Shown here piece by piece: positions 35,132-44,845 of a stretch of 64,000 nt of DNA. The position numbers and the translations under genes are program-made. Source of the stretch: Devosia sp. RR2S18 (lineage in GTDB: Bacteria > Pseudomonadota > Alphaproteobacteria > Rhizobiales > Devosiaceae); the NCBI RefSeq assembly GCF_030177755.1, contig NZ_CP126539.1, forward strand, positions 3,594,001 through 3,658,000, read 5' to 3'. Numbering within the stretch: the first letter of the stretch is position 1; each line of letters starts with the position of its first letter. The notes beneath the pieces were generated by a model. The model was not told the origin of the DNA, did no database searches, and saw only the letters and a program-made list of their open reading frames with translations.

Positions 35132-36067
35132 ATGCTTTTGCTGCACCTCTCCGATGTCGATGAAGCAAGCTGGGCGGACAAGCTCGCGGCGGCGCTGGCG
35201 CCCTATCCCGTCGTGCGTCGGGGCGACGCGTTCGATCCGGCAGAGGTGCACTATGTCTTTGTGTGGAAGCCCAAGCCCGAAGCCTTCGATGGGCTGACAG
35301 GGCTCAAGGCTATCCTGTCGCTGGGCGCGGGCGTCGATGCCCTCCTCAAGCACCCCAAGTTGCCGGACGTACCGATGGTACGGTTCGTCGATACTGATCT
35401 CAGTCAGCGCATGAGCGACTATGTGGTGGCGCAGGTGACCATGCATCACCGCCTCTACACCCGTTTCCGTGCCGATCAGAAGGCACGCCGATGGAGCCAG
35501 CTTTATCCGCCAGCCGCCTCGGAAACCAGCGTGGGCATAATGGGCATGGGCGTGCTTGGCCAGGATGCCGCCAAGCGCCTCTTACCCTTGGGATTTACCC
35601 TGCGCAGCTGGAGCCGCACACCCAAGTCGCTCGAAGGCGTGGAGGGCTTTGCGGGAGACGCCCAGTTCGACGCCTTTCTGCGTGGCACCGACATATTGGT
35701 GAACTTGCTGCCGCTGACGCCCGAAACCACGGGCGTTCTCAACTACGAGACCTTCGGCAAGCTCCGCCGGAAGCTCGATGGTGGGCCGGTGATCGTCAAT
35801 GCGGCACGAGGCGGTCACCAGAAGGAAGCCGATATCGTTCGCGCGCTGGAGGATGGCACGCTGGGAGCGGCCAGTCTCGACGTGTTCGAAACCGAGCCAC
35901 TGCCCCAGGACAGCCCGCTCTGGGACATCGAGAACTGCTATATCACGCCACATATTGCCGCCATCTCCGACGAGAAGAGCGGGGTGTCCTACTATGCTGG
36001 CATCATCCGCGACCATGAAGCGGGCAAGCCGCTGCCCAATGTGGTGGATCGCCAGCGCGGCTACTAA
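35132..36067 (+). CDS. ghrA: glyoxylate/hydroxypyruvate reductase A-type 2-hydroxyacid dehydrogenase
   Basis: The 311-residue NAD(P)H-dependent reductase has the Rossmann motif GIMGMGVLGQDAA, the catalytic Arg in NAARGGHQ, the Glu in DVFETEPLP and the His in CYITPHIAA. The short form without a long N-terminal catalytic extension matches GhrA, which reduces glyoxylate and hydroxypyruvate. The real substrate is not fixed by sequence. It stands alone; the convergent aminopeptidase gene ends on the next base. Confidence 0.9.
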   Translation: MLLLHLSDVDEASWADKLAAALAPYPVVRRGDAFDPAEVHYVFVWKPKPEAFDGLTGLKAILSLGAGVDALLKHPKLPDVPMVRFVDTDLSQRMSDYVVAQVTMHHRLYTRFRADQKARRWSQLYPPAASETSVGIMGMGVLGQDAAKRLLPLGFTLRSWSRTPKSLEGVEGFAGDAQFDAFLRGTDILVNLLPLTPETTGVLNYETFGKLRRKLDGGPVIVNAARGGHQKEADIVRALEDGTLGAASLDVFETEPLPQDSPLWDIENCYITPHIAAISDEKSGVSYYAGIIRDHEAGKPLPNVVDRQRGY

Positions 36068-37420
36068 CTACGCCGCAGGATAGCGCTGCTTGAGGACGCC
36101 GTAGACGGCGCGGATGCCCTGATCGGTACCGCCTTGCGAGCGGGCGAGCCGCGCTTCGGGCGCCCAGCCGAAAATGTCGAGGTGCACCCAGGCGGCGGCA
36201 TTATCAACAAAGCGCCGGAGGAACAGCGCGGCCGTGACCGAGCCGGCAAAGCCGCCCGTACCGGCATTGTTCACATCGGCGACCTTGGAACTCATCATCG
36301 CGTCATAGGGCGACCAGAGCGGCATCTGCCAGAGCGGATCATCGCTGGCGGTCCCCGCCGCCATTAGGGCGCGGGCGAGTTCATCGTCGGTGGAATAAAG
36401 CGGCGGCAGTTCGGGGCCGAGCGCCACGCGGGCGGCGCCGGTGAGCGTCGCCATGTCGAGCAGCAATGCGGGGCTTTCCTCGTCGGCCAGCGCCAAGGCG
36501 TCGGCGAGAATGAGCCGGCCTTCAGCGTCGGTATTGCCGATCTCCACCGTCAGGCCTTTGCGGGATGTGAGCACGTCGCTCGGGCGGAAGGAGGTGCCCG
36601 AGATGGCGTTCTCCACCACCGGGATCAGCACCCGCAGCCGCAGCCGCAGCTTGGCCGAGACGATGGCGTGGGCGAGGCCTAGCACATTGGCGGCGCCCCC
36701 CATGTCCTTTTTCATCAGCAGCATGCCCGAGGCCGGCTTGATATCGAGGCCACCGGTGTCGAAGGTCACGCCCTTGCCCACCAGCGTCACCTTAGGATCG
36801 TCGGGATTGCCCCAGGTGAGATCAAGCAGGCGCGGCGCTTGCGCACTGGCCCTGCCCACGGCGTGGATCATCGGAAAGCCCGCGGCAAGGAGGTCGTCGC
36901 CCACAATCGCGCGGCACTCCATGCCACGATCTGCCGCGAAGCTGCGGATTGTTTGGTCGAGAGCATCGGGGCCGAGATCGTTGGCCGGGGTGTTGATGAG
37001 GTCGCGCGCCAAGGCGGCGCCGCTCACGAGGCGATCGACTTCGTCCGCGTCGGCCCCGGCGGGCAAATCGAGCACTGGCGCGGGCTTGCCCGCGCGATAA
37101 CGGTCGAACCGGTAGGCGCCGAGGCGGAAGCCGAGCGCTGCCAGCGTTGGATCGCCAGATGCGCCTTGGAAGTGGAATTGCCCGGGACCAATGACGGCGC
37201 CGGCCTGCGCCGCAACCAGTGGCGGACGGTCTGCCACCGGACCGGTGCCAAATAGGTGCCCGGCCAATCCGCCCTGCGGATCAGGCAGGGCGAGGAGGCG
37301 CCCGCGCTGCCCCGTAAAGCCATTGGCATCGGCCCAGGCGCGATGCGCGGCGGAAAGGTTGGCTGCGGCAAGCGCGCCCTCTTCCACGAAGATGATGGGC
37401 AGGGAGGTGGCGCTGGACAT
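36068..37420 (-). CDS. leucyl aminopeptidase family protein (M17)
   Basis: This 450-residue enzyme has all the M17 active-site marks: VGKGVTFDTGGLDIKP (metal Lys and Asp), LMKKDMGGAANVLG, and the signature NTDAEGRLILADALA. The N-terminal macro-like domain is present and divergent. M17 peptidases form hexamers that cut N-terminal residues, and are also used in glutathione turnover. GGAGC before ATG 37420 decides the start. No operon partners. Confidence 0.93.
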   Translation of the reverse strand: MSSATSLPIIFVEEGALAAANLSAAHRAWADANGFTGQRGRLLALPDPQGGLAGHLFGTGPVADRPPLVAAQAGAVIGPGQFHFQGASGDPTLAALGFRLGAYRFDRYRAGKPAPVLDLPAGADADEVDRLVSGAALARDLINTPANDLGPDALDQTIRSFAADRGMECRAIVGDDLLAAGFPMIHAVGRASAQAPRLLDLTWGNPDDPKVTLVGKGVTFDTGGLDIKPASGMLLMKKDMGGAANVLGLAHAIVSAKLRLRLRVLIPVVENAISGTSFRPSDVLTSRKGLTVEIGNTDAEGRLILADALALADEESPALLLDMATLTGAARVALGPELPPLYSTDDELARALMAAGTASDDPLWQMPLWSPYDAMMSSKVADVNNAGTGGFAGSVTAALFLRRFVDNAAAWVHLDIFGWAPEARLARSQGGTDQGIRAVYGVLKQRYPAA

Positions 37421-37561
37421 GAAGAGCTCCGCTTTTGATCGTCTCCTTCTAGCGAGCACAAGAGAGGGGAGCAACCTTGGCGAACCCAGCCTTAACCGCC
37501 CGTTAGGGTTAATGATTTATTGAGAGAAGCAACTGGGCTGACCGCCCGAGGAGTTGCCAGA

Positions 37562-38332
37562 GTGATCGCGCCCGTCCCCTTTGCCAAGTCAATGCGCGCG
37601 CTGCTGTTCGCGAGCGTCGCGGCAGTGGCAATGACTGCCTGCGCCAGCAATCGCACCAGCATCCCCTCCCCTGATTATTCCGGAATGCCGATGGCAGAGA
37701 GCCATCAGAACCTCGCCGAACTGGGTGCACGCTACAAGCAGCACCCCAAGGACAAAGCCGCCATCATCCACTATGCGGCAGCTTTGCGTGCTGTGGGCCA
37801 AAGCAGCCAGGCGGTGGCGGTGCTCGAAGCCGGCATGGCCTACCACCCCACGGACGCCGAAGTGCGGGTCGCCTATGCCAAAGCTTTGACCGCGGCGGGT
37901 CGGCTGGAGCAGTCGCTCCAGGTGATCGACAATACCATCCGCTCCGACATACCCGACTGGAATGCGCTCCTGGTCAAAGGCGCGACGCTAGACCAGATGG
38001 GCCGCAATCAGGAAGCCCGGATGCTCTACCAGCAAGCATTGACCATTGCCCCCGGCGAAGCCTCGATCGCCGCCAATCTCGGCCTCTCCTACGCGATGAG
38101 CAATGATCTCGCACAAGCCGAGCAACACCTGCGTCAGGCAGTGCAGATGCGCGGTGCCAATAGCCGCCATCGGCAGAATCTGGCACTGGTCGTGGGGCTG
38201 CAAGGGCGCTTCGAGGAGTGCCGGGCGCTCTATGCCGCCGAACTGCCGCCCGAGCAGGTTGAAAACAACATGAACTATGTACGGGCTTTGCTGACCCAGC
38301 AGAATCGCTGGGAGGTGATCGCGCAGGGCTAG
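37562..38332 (+). CDS. tadD: TadD-like tetratricopeptide lipoprotein
   Basis: This protein of about 256 residues has a lipoprotein signal with a lipobox at VAMTAC (Cys about residue 27) followed by at least four TPR-type helix pairs (for example EASIAANLGLSYAMSNDLAQAEQHLRQAV). TadD is the pilotin-like lipoprotein that helps the secretin of the Tad pilus assemble. A GAGGAG site lies 10 nt before the GTG at 37562; ATG at 37592 is another option with a shorter signal. It is the only plus-strand gene at this end of the tad locus. Confidence 0.85.
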   Translation: MIAPVPFAKSMRALLFASVAAVAMTACASNRTSIPSPDYSGMPMAESHQNLAELGARYKQHPKDKAAIIHYAAALRAVGQSSQAVAVLEAGMAYHPTDAEVRVAYAKALTAAGRLEQSLQVIDNTIRSDIPDWNALLVKGATLDQMGRNQEARMLYQQALTIAPGEASIAANLGLSYAMSNDLAQAEQHLRQAVQMRGANSRHRQNLALVVGLQGRFEECRALYAAELPPEQVENNMNYVRALLTQQNRWEVIAQG

Positions 38333-38387
38333 GAGCAGGCATGCGATCTTCACGCTTTGTTAAAGCGATGGGATAAGCCTGGGCGGC

Positions 38388-38594
38388 ATGAAGATCGGCA
38401 GGAAACCGCTCACTCCATACCAGCAGATGCAGGTCGCCAGCCATAAGCGCAAGCAGGCGGCCCAAAAGGCCATGGACAATTCGCAGATGACGCGAAACGT
38501 CTTGGCGTCCACCTTCAACGACAAACTCAACGGACAGGTGAAGCTGGTCGAGCAGATCCTGCGCTCACGCTCAGGCATCAACAAGAAGGTCTAG
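38388..38594 (+). CDS. small basic protein of unknown function
   Basis: This 68-residue product is rich in Lys, Gln and Arg (MKIGRKPLTPYQQMQVASHK and SRSGINKKV at the end) and appears to be mostly helical. I recognise no family. It lies between tadD and the tadC end, so a tad role is possible but unproven. The gene stops 6 bp before the convergent tadC stop. Confidence 0.55.
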   Translation: MKIGRKPLTPYQQMQVASHKRKQAAQKAMDNSQMTRNVLASTFNDKLNGQVKLVEQILRSRSGINKKV

Positions 38595-38600
38595 GCGCCG

Positions 38601-39599
38601 TTAGCCGCCCAGGCCCGGCGTGGCGAAGACCTTGATCATGGCCGGCGCCATGATGACGATGAAGAGCACCGGCAGGAAGAACAGGATCAGCGGCACGGTC
38701 AGCTTGGGCGGCAGCGATGCCGCCTTCTTTTCGGCGTCCATCATGCGCATCTCGCGACCTTCTTCAGCCATGACTCGCAGCGCCTGCCCGACAGAGGTGC
38801 CGTAGCGATCGGCCTGGATCAGCGCCGTCATCACCGATTTGACGCCATCAAGGCCCGTCCGGCGCCCGAGATTTTCGTAAGCTCGGCCACGATCTTCGAG
38901 GAAGGACAATTCGGCCGTGGTGAGGGTCAGTTCTTCGGCTAGCTCGGCGCTCTGCTGTCCGATCTCTTTGCCGACACGTTTGAAGGCGTGCTCCATGGAC
39001 ATGCCCGCCTCGACGCAGAGCAGCAGCAGATCGAGACAATCGGGCCAGGCGCGCTTGATCGAGACCTGCCGTTTGGTCGTGGTGTTCTTGAGCAGCAGCA
39101 CGGGAACATAAGAGCCGACCAGGCCTGCACCGATGGCGTAGACGAGATTGAGATAGAGTGGCCGGTCACCGGGCACGAGGAAGACGAGGTAGGCGACGGC
39201 AGCTACCAGAATGGCAATCGGAGTCACGAAGCGCTGGAAGAGAAAAGTCGTTAGGTGGCCCTGCCCGCGATAGCCCGCCATAGCGAGTTTTTCGACCGTG
39301 GCGTCGTCCATGAACGCCTTCTTGAGGTCCAGCCGCTCCACCACCCGCTTTACATAGGCCTTGGGCTCGGCCGTGCGCCGAACCGACCGTCCGTCAACAG
39401 CTGCCGCGGAGCCCCGTAGGCGAGCCATCTCCTCGGCCCGCATCTTCTCACGTTCGAGAGCCACCCGCTTGATGCGGTCCCGCATCTCGGACTTGACGAT
39501 GAAGCTCGAGCCGAAGGTGAAGACCACCGCGCCCGCCGAGATCGCAGCTAGAACCGCGATCAGGAAGTCGCGCTGGGTGAGAAGCTCGACAATGTTCAT
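38601..39599 (-). CDS. tadC: Tad pilus inner-membrane platform protein TadC
   Basis: The 332-residue protein is a type II secretion F-domain protein: hydrophobic helices near the N-terminus and in the middle, the cytoplasmic GspF-like segment DCLDLLLLCVEAGMSMEHAF and KAASLPPKLTVPLILFFLPVL at the C-terminus. With TadB it forms the membrane base on which the CpaF ATPase acts. Last gene of the minus-strand tad operon. Confidence 0.92.
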   Translation of the reverse strand: MNIVELLTQRDFLIAVLAAISAGAVVFTFGSSFIVKSEMRDRIKRVALEREKMRAEEMARLRGSAAAVDGRSVRRTAEPKAYVKRVVERLDLKKAFMDDATVEKLAMAGYRGQGHLTTFLFQRFVTPIAILVAAVAYLVFLVPGDRPLYLNLVYAIGAGLVGSYVPVLLLKNTTTKRQVSIKRAWPDCLDLLLLCVEAGMSMEHAFKRVGKEIGQQSAELAEELTLTTAELSFLEDRGRAYENLGRRTGLDGVKSVMTALIQADRYGTSVGQALRVMAEEGREMRMMDAEKKAASLPPKLTVPLILFFLPVLFIVIMAPAMIKVFATPGLGG

Positions 39600-39618
39600 G
39601 CCCGGGCGCCTCTCATCA

Positions 39619-40596
39619 TCAGTAGTCGAACTTGACCATGCGGTTCATGACGAACACGCCCATAGCTAGCATGCAGACGCCAACCCCGAGCCAAATATTG
39701 CCCAGGCTGGTGGCGAAAAGCGGCTGAAGGTAGCTCGGGCTGACGAGGCTCACCAGAGTGGCGACGACAAAGGGCAGCGAGCCGATGATGCCAGCGGAAG
39801 CCTTGGCCTCTGATGAAAGCGCCTTGACCTTCTGCTTCATCTTCTTGCGGTTGCGCAGCACGCGCGCCAAATTGCCCAGTGCCTCGGACAGATTGCCACC
39901 CGCCTGCTGCTGGACCGAGATCACGACCACAAAGAAGTTCACCTCCGGCAGGGGAACCCGATCGAGCAGAACCTGCACGGCCTCGGTCATCGACATGCCG
40001 AAAGCCTGCTGGTCGAGCACCCGGCCGAACTCTGACTTTACCGGCTCTTTGGCGTCCTTGGCCACGACGCGAATGGAGTCGTTGAGGGGGAGGCCGGTCT
40101 TGACGCCGCGCACGATGGCTTCCACAGCATTGGGCAGTTCGTCCAGGAAACGATCCTGGTAGATGCGGCGCTTGCGGCTGACATACATGCGCGGCAACAG
40201 GTAGGCTGCCGCGACGGCGAAGATGGCGGCGAAGTAGAACGGGACCTGCACCACCACCAGAACGACGAACGCTACCGCACCAAAGATCACGCTGTTGCGA
40301 ATAAAGGTTGCCCGCGACACGGTCATCCCGGCCTGAAACAGCAATTGGGAGAGGTTGACGCGCTTCTTGGCGTTGAGGGCATCGCTTTGCTGCTTGAGAG
40401 CTTGCTGCACGCTCTTGCGGCGCTGGTCACGCGTTCGCGCTGCGTCATTCTCCAGTCGGTTCACCCGGACGTTGCCCTGCAGGGCCTTACGGCGCTTGGC
40501 CGCCCGGCCGCTGCCGCCCAGCGCCGAAGGCACCAGCGCAAAGCCGACAGCACCGACTGTCACCATGGCCAGGAGAGCAACAAGGATCAGTGTCAT
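39619..40596 (-). CDS. tadB: Tad pilus inner-membrane platform protein TadB
   Basis: This 325-residue F-domain membrane protein has an N-terminal helix, a basic cytoplasmic region, two mid-protein helices, the GspF segment FLDELPNAVEAIVRGVKTGLPLNDSIR, the FVVVISVQQQAGGNLSEALGNLARVLR stretch, and C-terminal helices. It pairs with TadC, encoded next after a 19-bp gap. It follows cpaF by 5 bp. Confidence 0.93.
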   Translation of the reverse strand: MTLILVALLAMVTVGAVGFALVPSALGGSGRAAKRRKALQGNVRVNRLENDAARTRDQRRKSVQQALKQQSDALNAKKRVNLSQLLFQAGMTVSRATFIRNSVIFGAVAFVVLVVVQVPFYFAAIFAVAAAYLLPRMYVSRKRRIYQDRFLDELPNAVEAIVRGVKTGLPLNDSIRVVAKDAKEPVKSEFGRVLDQQAFGMSMTEAVQVLLDRVPLPEVNFFVVVISVQQQAGGNLSEALGNLARVLRNRKKMKQKVKALSSEAKASAGIIGSLPFVVATLVSLVSPSYLQPLFATSLGNIWLGVGVCMLAMGVFVMNRMVKFDY

Positions 40597-40601
40597 GGTC
40601 G

Positions 40602-42098
40602 CTATGCCCCCAGGAGCTCGCGCTGCTCGGTGTTGGACTTCTCCAGCGCCTCGACCAGGTTTAGCTCTTCGTTGAAGTAGCGCGCCCGTTCGGCGAATTG
40701 CGGCTTGGTAATGCCCGTCGAGCGATGGCGACCGAGCAGCATGCCGTTCTGGTCCTCACCCATGATGTCGTAGAGGAAAATGTCCTGCGTCACGATCACG
40801 TCCCCTTCCATGCCGAGCACCTCGGTGATGTGGGTGATGCGGCGCGAGCCATCCCGCAGACGCGCAGCCTGCACGATTACGTCGATCGAGGAGACGATCA
40901 TCTCGCGGATGGTGCGGCTGGGCAGCGCGTAGCCGCCCATAGTGATCATGGATTCGAGACGGCTCAGCGCTTCGCGCGGCGAGTTGGCGTGGAGCGTGCC
41001 CATCGAGCCATCGTGACCGGTGTTCATGGCCTGGAGGAGGTCGAAAGCCTCCGGGCCACGCACTTCGCCCACGATGATCCGTTCTGGGCGCATGCGCAGG
41101 CAGTTCTTGATGAGATCGCGCATGGTGATCTCGCCTTCGCCCTCGAGATTGGGGGGGCGGGTTTCGAGGCGCACCACATGCGGCTGCTGCAGTTGCAGTT
41201 CAGCGGAGTCTTCGCAGGTGATGACCCGCTCGTCCTTTTCGATGAATGCTGTGAGACAATTGAGCAGTGTCGTCTTGCCCGAGCCCGTACCCCCAGAGAT
41301 CAGCACATTGGCGCGCACGCGACCAAGGATGCGCAGCACTTCGGCGCCTTCGGGCGAAATCGAGTTGTATTTGACGAGCTGCTGGAGGGTGAGCTTGTCC
41401 TTCTTGAACTTACGGATGGTGAGCGCCGCGCCATCAATGGCCAAAGGCGGCGCAATCACGTTCACGCGCGAGCCGTCGGGCAGGCGCGCGTCACAGATGG
41501 GGGAACTCTCGTCGACGCGGCGGCCGACCTGGCTGACGATGCGCTGGCAGACATTCATCAGATGCGCGTCATCACGGAAGCGCACATTGGTGAGGCGCAC
41601 CTTGCCGCCCACTTCGATGTAGCACTTCTGCGACCCGTTCACCATGATGTCGGCGATGTCGTCGCGCGCCAGTAAGGGCTCGAGCGGCCCATAGCCCAGC
41701 ACGTCATTGCAGATGTCCTCGAGCAGGTCTTCCTGCTCGGAAATGGACATGATGATGGACTTGAGCGCGATGATCTCGGCGACGATGTCGCGGATTTCCT
41801 CGCGCGCGGCGTCCTGCTCCATGGTGGCGAGCTGGCTGAGATCGATGGAGTCGATCAGCGCGTTGAAGATCGCCGACTTGGTCTGGAAATATTGCTTGTC
41901 GCGCTGTGCGTCGGCGGGGGAACGGACGTCCACCACCTCCTCGCTCGGACGCATACGTGCCGCCATTGCATCGGTGTCGCTGCTGCGGCGGGCGACAGGC
42001 GCCGGCTCCGCACGCGGTGGCGGAGCGCTCGCAATCGGTCGCGACATCTCGCCGATGCCGGGGGTGTTGCCACCAAAAGTTGTGCGCTTGCCAAACAT
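40602..42098 (-). CDS. cpaF: Tad pilus assembly ATPase CpaF/TadA
   Basis: The 498-residue ATPase powers pilus building from the cytoplasm. Marks are a Walker A ISGGTGSGKTTLLN, the Asp box region RVITCEDSAELQL, HVVRLETRPPN, the Walker B-like RIIVGEVRGPEAFD and the His box TGHDGSMGTLHANSP. An N-terminal helical extension of about 100 residues is typical of the Tad clade. 24 bp after cpaE, 5 bp before tadB. Confidence 0.96.
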   Translation of the reverse strand: MFGKRTTFGGNTPGIGEMSRPIASAPPPRAEPAPVARRSSDTDAMAARMRPSEEVVDVRSPADAQRDKQYFQTKSAIFNALIDSIDLSQLATMEQDAAREEIRDIVAEIIALKSIIMSISEQEDLLEDICNDVLGYGPLEPLLARDDIADIMVNGSQKCYIEVGGKVRLTNVRFRDDAHLMNVCQRIVSQVGRRVDESSPICDARLPDGSRVNVIAPPLAIDGAALTIRKFKKDKLTLQQLVKYNSISPEGAEVLRILGRVRANVLISGGTGSGKTTLLNCLTAFIEKDERVITCEDSAELQLQQPHVVRLETRPPNLEGEGEITMRDLIKNCLRMRPERIIVGEVRGPEAFDLLQAMNTGHDGSMGTLHANSPREALSRLESMITMGGYALPSRTIREMIVSSIDVIVQAARLRDGSRRITHITEVLGMEGDVIVTQDIFLYDIMGEDQNGMLLGRHRSTGITKPQFAERARYFNEELNLVEALEKSNTEQRELLGA

Positions 42099-42122
42099 AG
42101 TCGTCCTATCGTCCTAGCGCGC

Positions 42123-43394
42123 CTAAGCCCGCTTCCGGAAAAGGGAGGGAAGCATTGCCAGACCGGAGGTCCGCTCCCCCGCCGCTGCGGCGTGGCGGCC
42201 CGTGACCATCATGCCAATCGAGCGATAAACCTCGTTGATCTTGTGGTTGGCGGCGATCTCGGCAATCATCTGGCCGTTATTGGCAGCAGTCCCAAACAGC
42301 GCCCCATCGAAGGGGATTTGCCCAACCAACTGACAATCCACCGAACTGGCAAATTCGCCGGCCGTTATCTCCGGTCGCTTGGGCAGCCCGAGCTTGTTGA
42401 GCACCAGACGCGGGGCGGTTTCGGTGGGCCGCAGCGCTTTTATGGTGTCAGCTAGGTTCTTGGCGTTGCGCAGATTGGCGAGGTCGGGTTCGGCGACAAT
42501 AACAACCTCGTCGATGGTGGCGAGGGTGTGCCGCACCCAGGCGTTCCAGGCATGGGGGATGTCCAGGATCACCGCCGGCACCGAGTTCTGGCACATTTCC
42601 AGCACCTGCTCGAAGTCGCGCTCTTCGAAGTCGAACGTGTTGTCCAGCGTGACCGGAGCGGTGAGCAGGCTGATGTGACTGGCAGCCTTGCTCATCAGGC
42701 GGTCCAGCATGGTCTGGTCGACCTTCTGATTGGCCAGCATGGCATCGGCCAGACCGTGAGGCGGATCTTGATTGAAGTTGAGGCCCACCGTACCGAAGGC
42801 CAGGTCCATGTCGAGGATCAGGGTATCCTGCCGCAGGGCGGTGGCGATCGCCCAAGCCACGTTGTGGGCGACAGTCGACCCGCCTGCGCCCCCTTTGGCC
42901 GAAACAAACCCGATGGTGCGCCCGATAGGAGCTGAGTTTTCCGACGCAAAGAGGTCGGTCAGGGTCGATACGATCTGCTGGGCGGTCGCCGGCAACACGA
43001 TGTACTCGGAAATACCCGCGCGGATCAGCTCGCGGTAGAGCAGCACATCGTTGACATGGCCGAGCACCACGACGCGCGTGGTGGCGTCACACACTTCCGC
43101 CAACCGCTCTAGCGCACCAGGGATCTCCTGGGGTGGCAGCGAGGTTTCGACAATGATGAGGTTGGGTGTGGGATTGGCCTTATACGTTTCGACCGCGCCG
43201 TCGACGCCACCATTGTGGGTGGTTAGGGCCACCTTGGACATGCGCCGGTCGTGGATTGCGCTCTCGACCAGCTGAGCTGTCTGCGAGTGCTCACAAAAGG
43301 CCTGGATGGTGATGCGTGGGATGAGGCGCGCGCCGCCGGCGATCTCGGCCACGGGCTCTTCTGCTGCTTTGGGTTCTGGAGTGAGGAAACTCAT
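42123..43394 (-). CDS. cpaE: Tad pilus localisation protein CpaE/TadZ
   Basis: The 423-residue protein has an N-terminal receiver-like domain lacking a full phosphoacceptor set (about residues 30-150) and a ParA/MinD-like ATPase domain. The P-loop reads SAKGGAGGSTVAHNVA, a deviant form lacking the usual lysine before Ser/Thr, as seen in other TadZ proteins. It places the pilus machine at its cell site. GGAG before ATG. No cpaD lies between it and the secretin gene. Confidence 0.92.
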   Translation of the reverse strand: MSFLTPEPKAAEEPVAEIAGGARLIPRITIQAFCEHSQTAQLVESAIHDRRMSKVALTTHNGGVDGAVETYKANPTPNLIIVETSLPPQEIPGALERLAEVCDATTRVVVLGHVNDVLLYRELIRAGISEYIVLPATAQQIVSTLTDLFASENSAPIGRTIGFVSAKGGAGGSTVAHNVAWAIATALRQDTLILDMDLAFGTVGLNFNQDPPHGLADAMLANQKVDQTMLDRLMSKAASHISLLTAPVTLDNTFDFEERDFEQVLEMCQNSVPAVILDIPHAWNAWVRHTLATIDEVVIVAEPDLANLRNAKNLADTIKALRPTETAPRLVLNKLGLPKRPEITAGEFASSVDCQLVGQIPFDGALFGTAANNGQMIAEIAANHKINEVYRSIGMMVTGRHAAAAGERTSGLAMLPSLFRKRA

Positions 43395-43433
43395 CGACTA
43401 CTTCTCCTGGCGCCGGTCTCCCGGCGCACCAAC

Positions 43434-44831
43434 TCAATCGAGGCTGAAGCCCACTGAACCTGCGAAACTGCCACGGATTTCGCCCGAGCCGGCCACGCCA
43501 TAGAGGCGCTCGATCTTGCCCAGGAAGATCGCTTCGGCGTCACTTGAGGGCGCACTGTGGTCGGTGGGTACGGCCACGTGCCCGGCCGGGCTGGAATTGA
43601 CCAGATAGGGCGTGACCAGGATCACCAGCTCAGTCTCAAAGCTCTGGTAGGAGCGCGAGCGGAACAGCGCGCCGAGGATCGGAATATTGCCCAGCCCCGG
43701 CAACTGGCTGATGTCCTGGGCAGTGCGCTGGTCCAGCAGTCCACCAATGGCCAAAGTGTTGCCGGCCGGCAGTTCGACCGTGGTGACCGCCTGGCGCTTA
43801 TTGATGGTACCGTCGGACTGCGGCTCGGAAACGGAGGTATCAACCTTGATCCCGACAATACCGGACGATTTAACAGTCGGGGTGAATTCCAACTCAATGC
43901 CGTAGGGCTTGAAGATCGTCGTAATATTCCCGTCGGCGTCGCGGTTGGCATAGGGCAGTTCACCGCCGGCAAGGAAATCCGCGCTCTCCCCCGACATAGC
44001 GGTTAGTGTAGGTTGCGCGAGCACGTGGATAGCCCCTCGGGTCTCCAGTGCCTTGATGGCAGCATCCAGCTGGACATTGCCCACGGGGAAGCTGCCGGTC
44101 GCGGCATCTCCACCCCAGCCGGTGCCGGCCGCAACTTGGTTGTTCAAACCGAGATTGACCGAGCCGATGGTGACCGTGCCGGAGAGATTGATGCCCAGCT
44201 GTTTGGCGACGTCGCGGCGGATTTCCGAGACAGTGACCTGCAGCATGACCTGCTGGGAGCCGGCTACATCGATGATGCTGGCGACGTTTTCAGGCGATCC
44301 GGCGAACTGAATGGCCACCGCTTCAGCCCGCGTCTTGTCCTCGCCGGAGAGCACCGTACCGGTTAGGACCACGCGATTGGCGTCGCCAAGCGCGATGGAC
44401 TCAACATGGATGTTCGAGCCCGGAATGACTCGCGCCAGAGCCAGCTCCAGCGCATTGCCGACCTGCGAGGGCTCCTCGATCACTTTGACGTCCAGCACAG
44501 CAATGGTGCGGCCCTGGTCATCGATAAAGAAGATGTTGGTATCGCCCCCACTGATGCCCTGGATCATGGCGCGCGTGCGGGTCCGCATGACCGCTGCCGC
44601 GACGCCAGGCTGAGAGACAATGACTTCCGCGGCGCCGGCGGGCAGGTCCACCAGAGCAGTCTTGTTGATCTGCACCTCGAACTTGCGCGTCGCACCATAG
44701 GATGCCGGTGAAATGGTGAGGTGCGTTTCGCCTGCCGCAAGGGCAGGGCTCGCCGACAACATCGCTGCCACGGCCGGGGCTGTAAGGGCGCCGAGAGCCC
44801 GGCGCGCGAAACGAGCCAGCATCTGGTTCAT
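43434..44831 (-). CDS. cpaC: Tad pilus secretin CpaC/RcpA
   Basis: The 465-residue outer-membrane secretin begins with a signal peptide (MNQMLARFARRAL..., cleaved near ALAAG). The N-terminal domain follows, then a BON-like region around IPGSNIHVESIALGDANRVVLTGTV and the secretin core with GNTLAIGGLLDQRTAQDISQLPGLGNIPILGALFRS and VILVTPYLV. It forms the gated channel for the pilus. ATG 44831 has GGAG 6 nt upstream; an in-frame ATG at 44849 overlaps cpaB but lacks this. Confidence 0.94.
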   Translation of the reverse strand: MNQMLARFARRALGALTAPAVAAMLSASPALAAGETHLTISPASYGATRKFEVQINKTALVDLPAGAAEVIVSQPGVAAAVMRTRTRAMIQGISGGDTNIFFIDDQGRTIAVLDVKVIEEPSQVGNALELALARVIPGSNIHVESIALGDANRVVLTGTVLSGEDKTRAEAVAIQFAGSPENVASIIDVAGSQQVMLQVTVSEIRRDVAKQLGINLSGTVTIGSVNLGLNNQVAAGTGWGGDAATGSFPVGNVQLDAAIKALETRGAIHVLAQPTLTAMSGESADFLAGGELPYANRDADGNITTIFKPYGIELEFTPTVKSSGIVGIKVDTSVSEPQSDGTINKRQAVTTVELPAGNTLAIGGLLDQRTAQDISQLPGLGNIPILGALFRSRSYQSFETELVILVTPYLVNSSPAGHVAVPTDHSAPSSDAEAIFLGKIERLYGVAGSGEIRGSFAGSVGFSLD

Positions 44832-44845
44832 GGGTTTCTCCGCGC

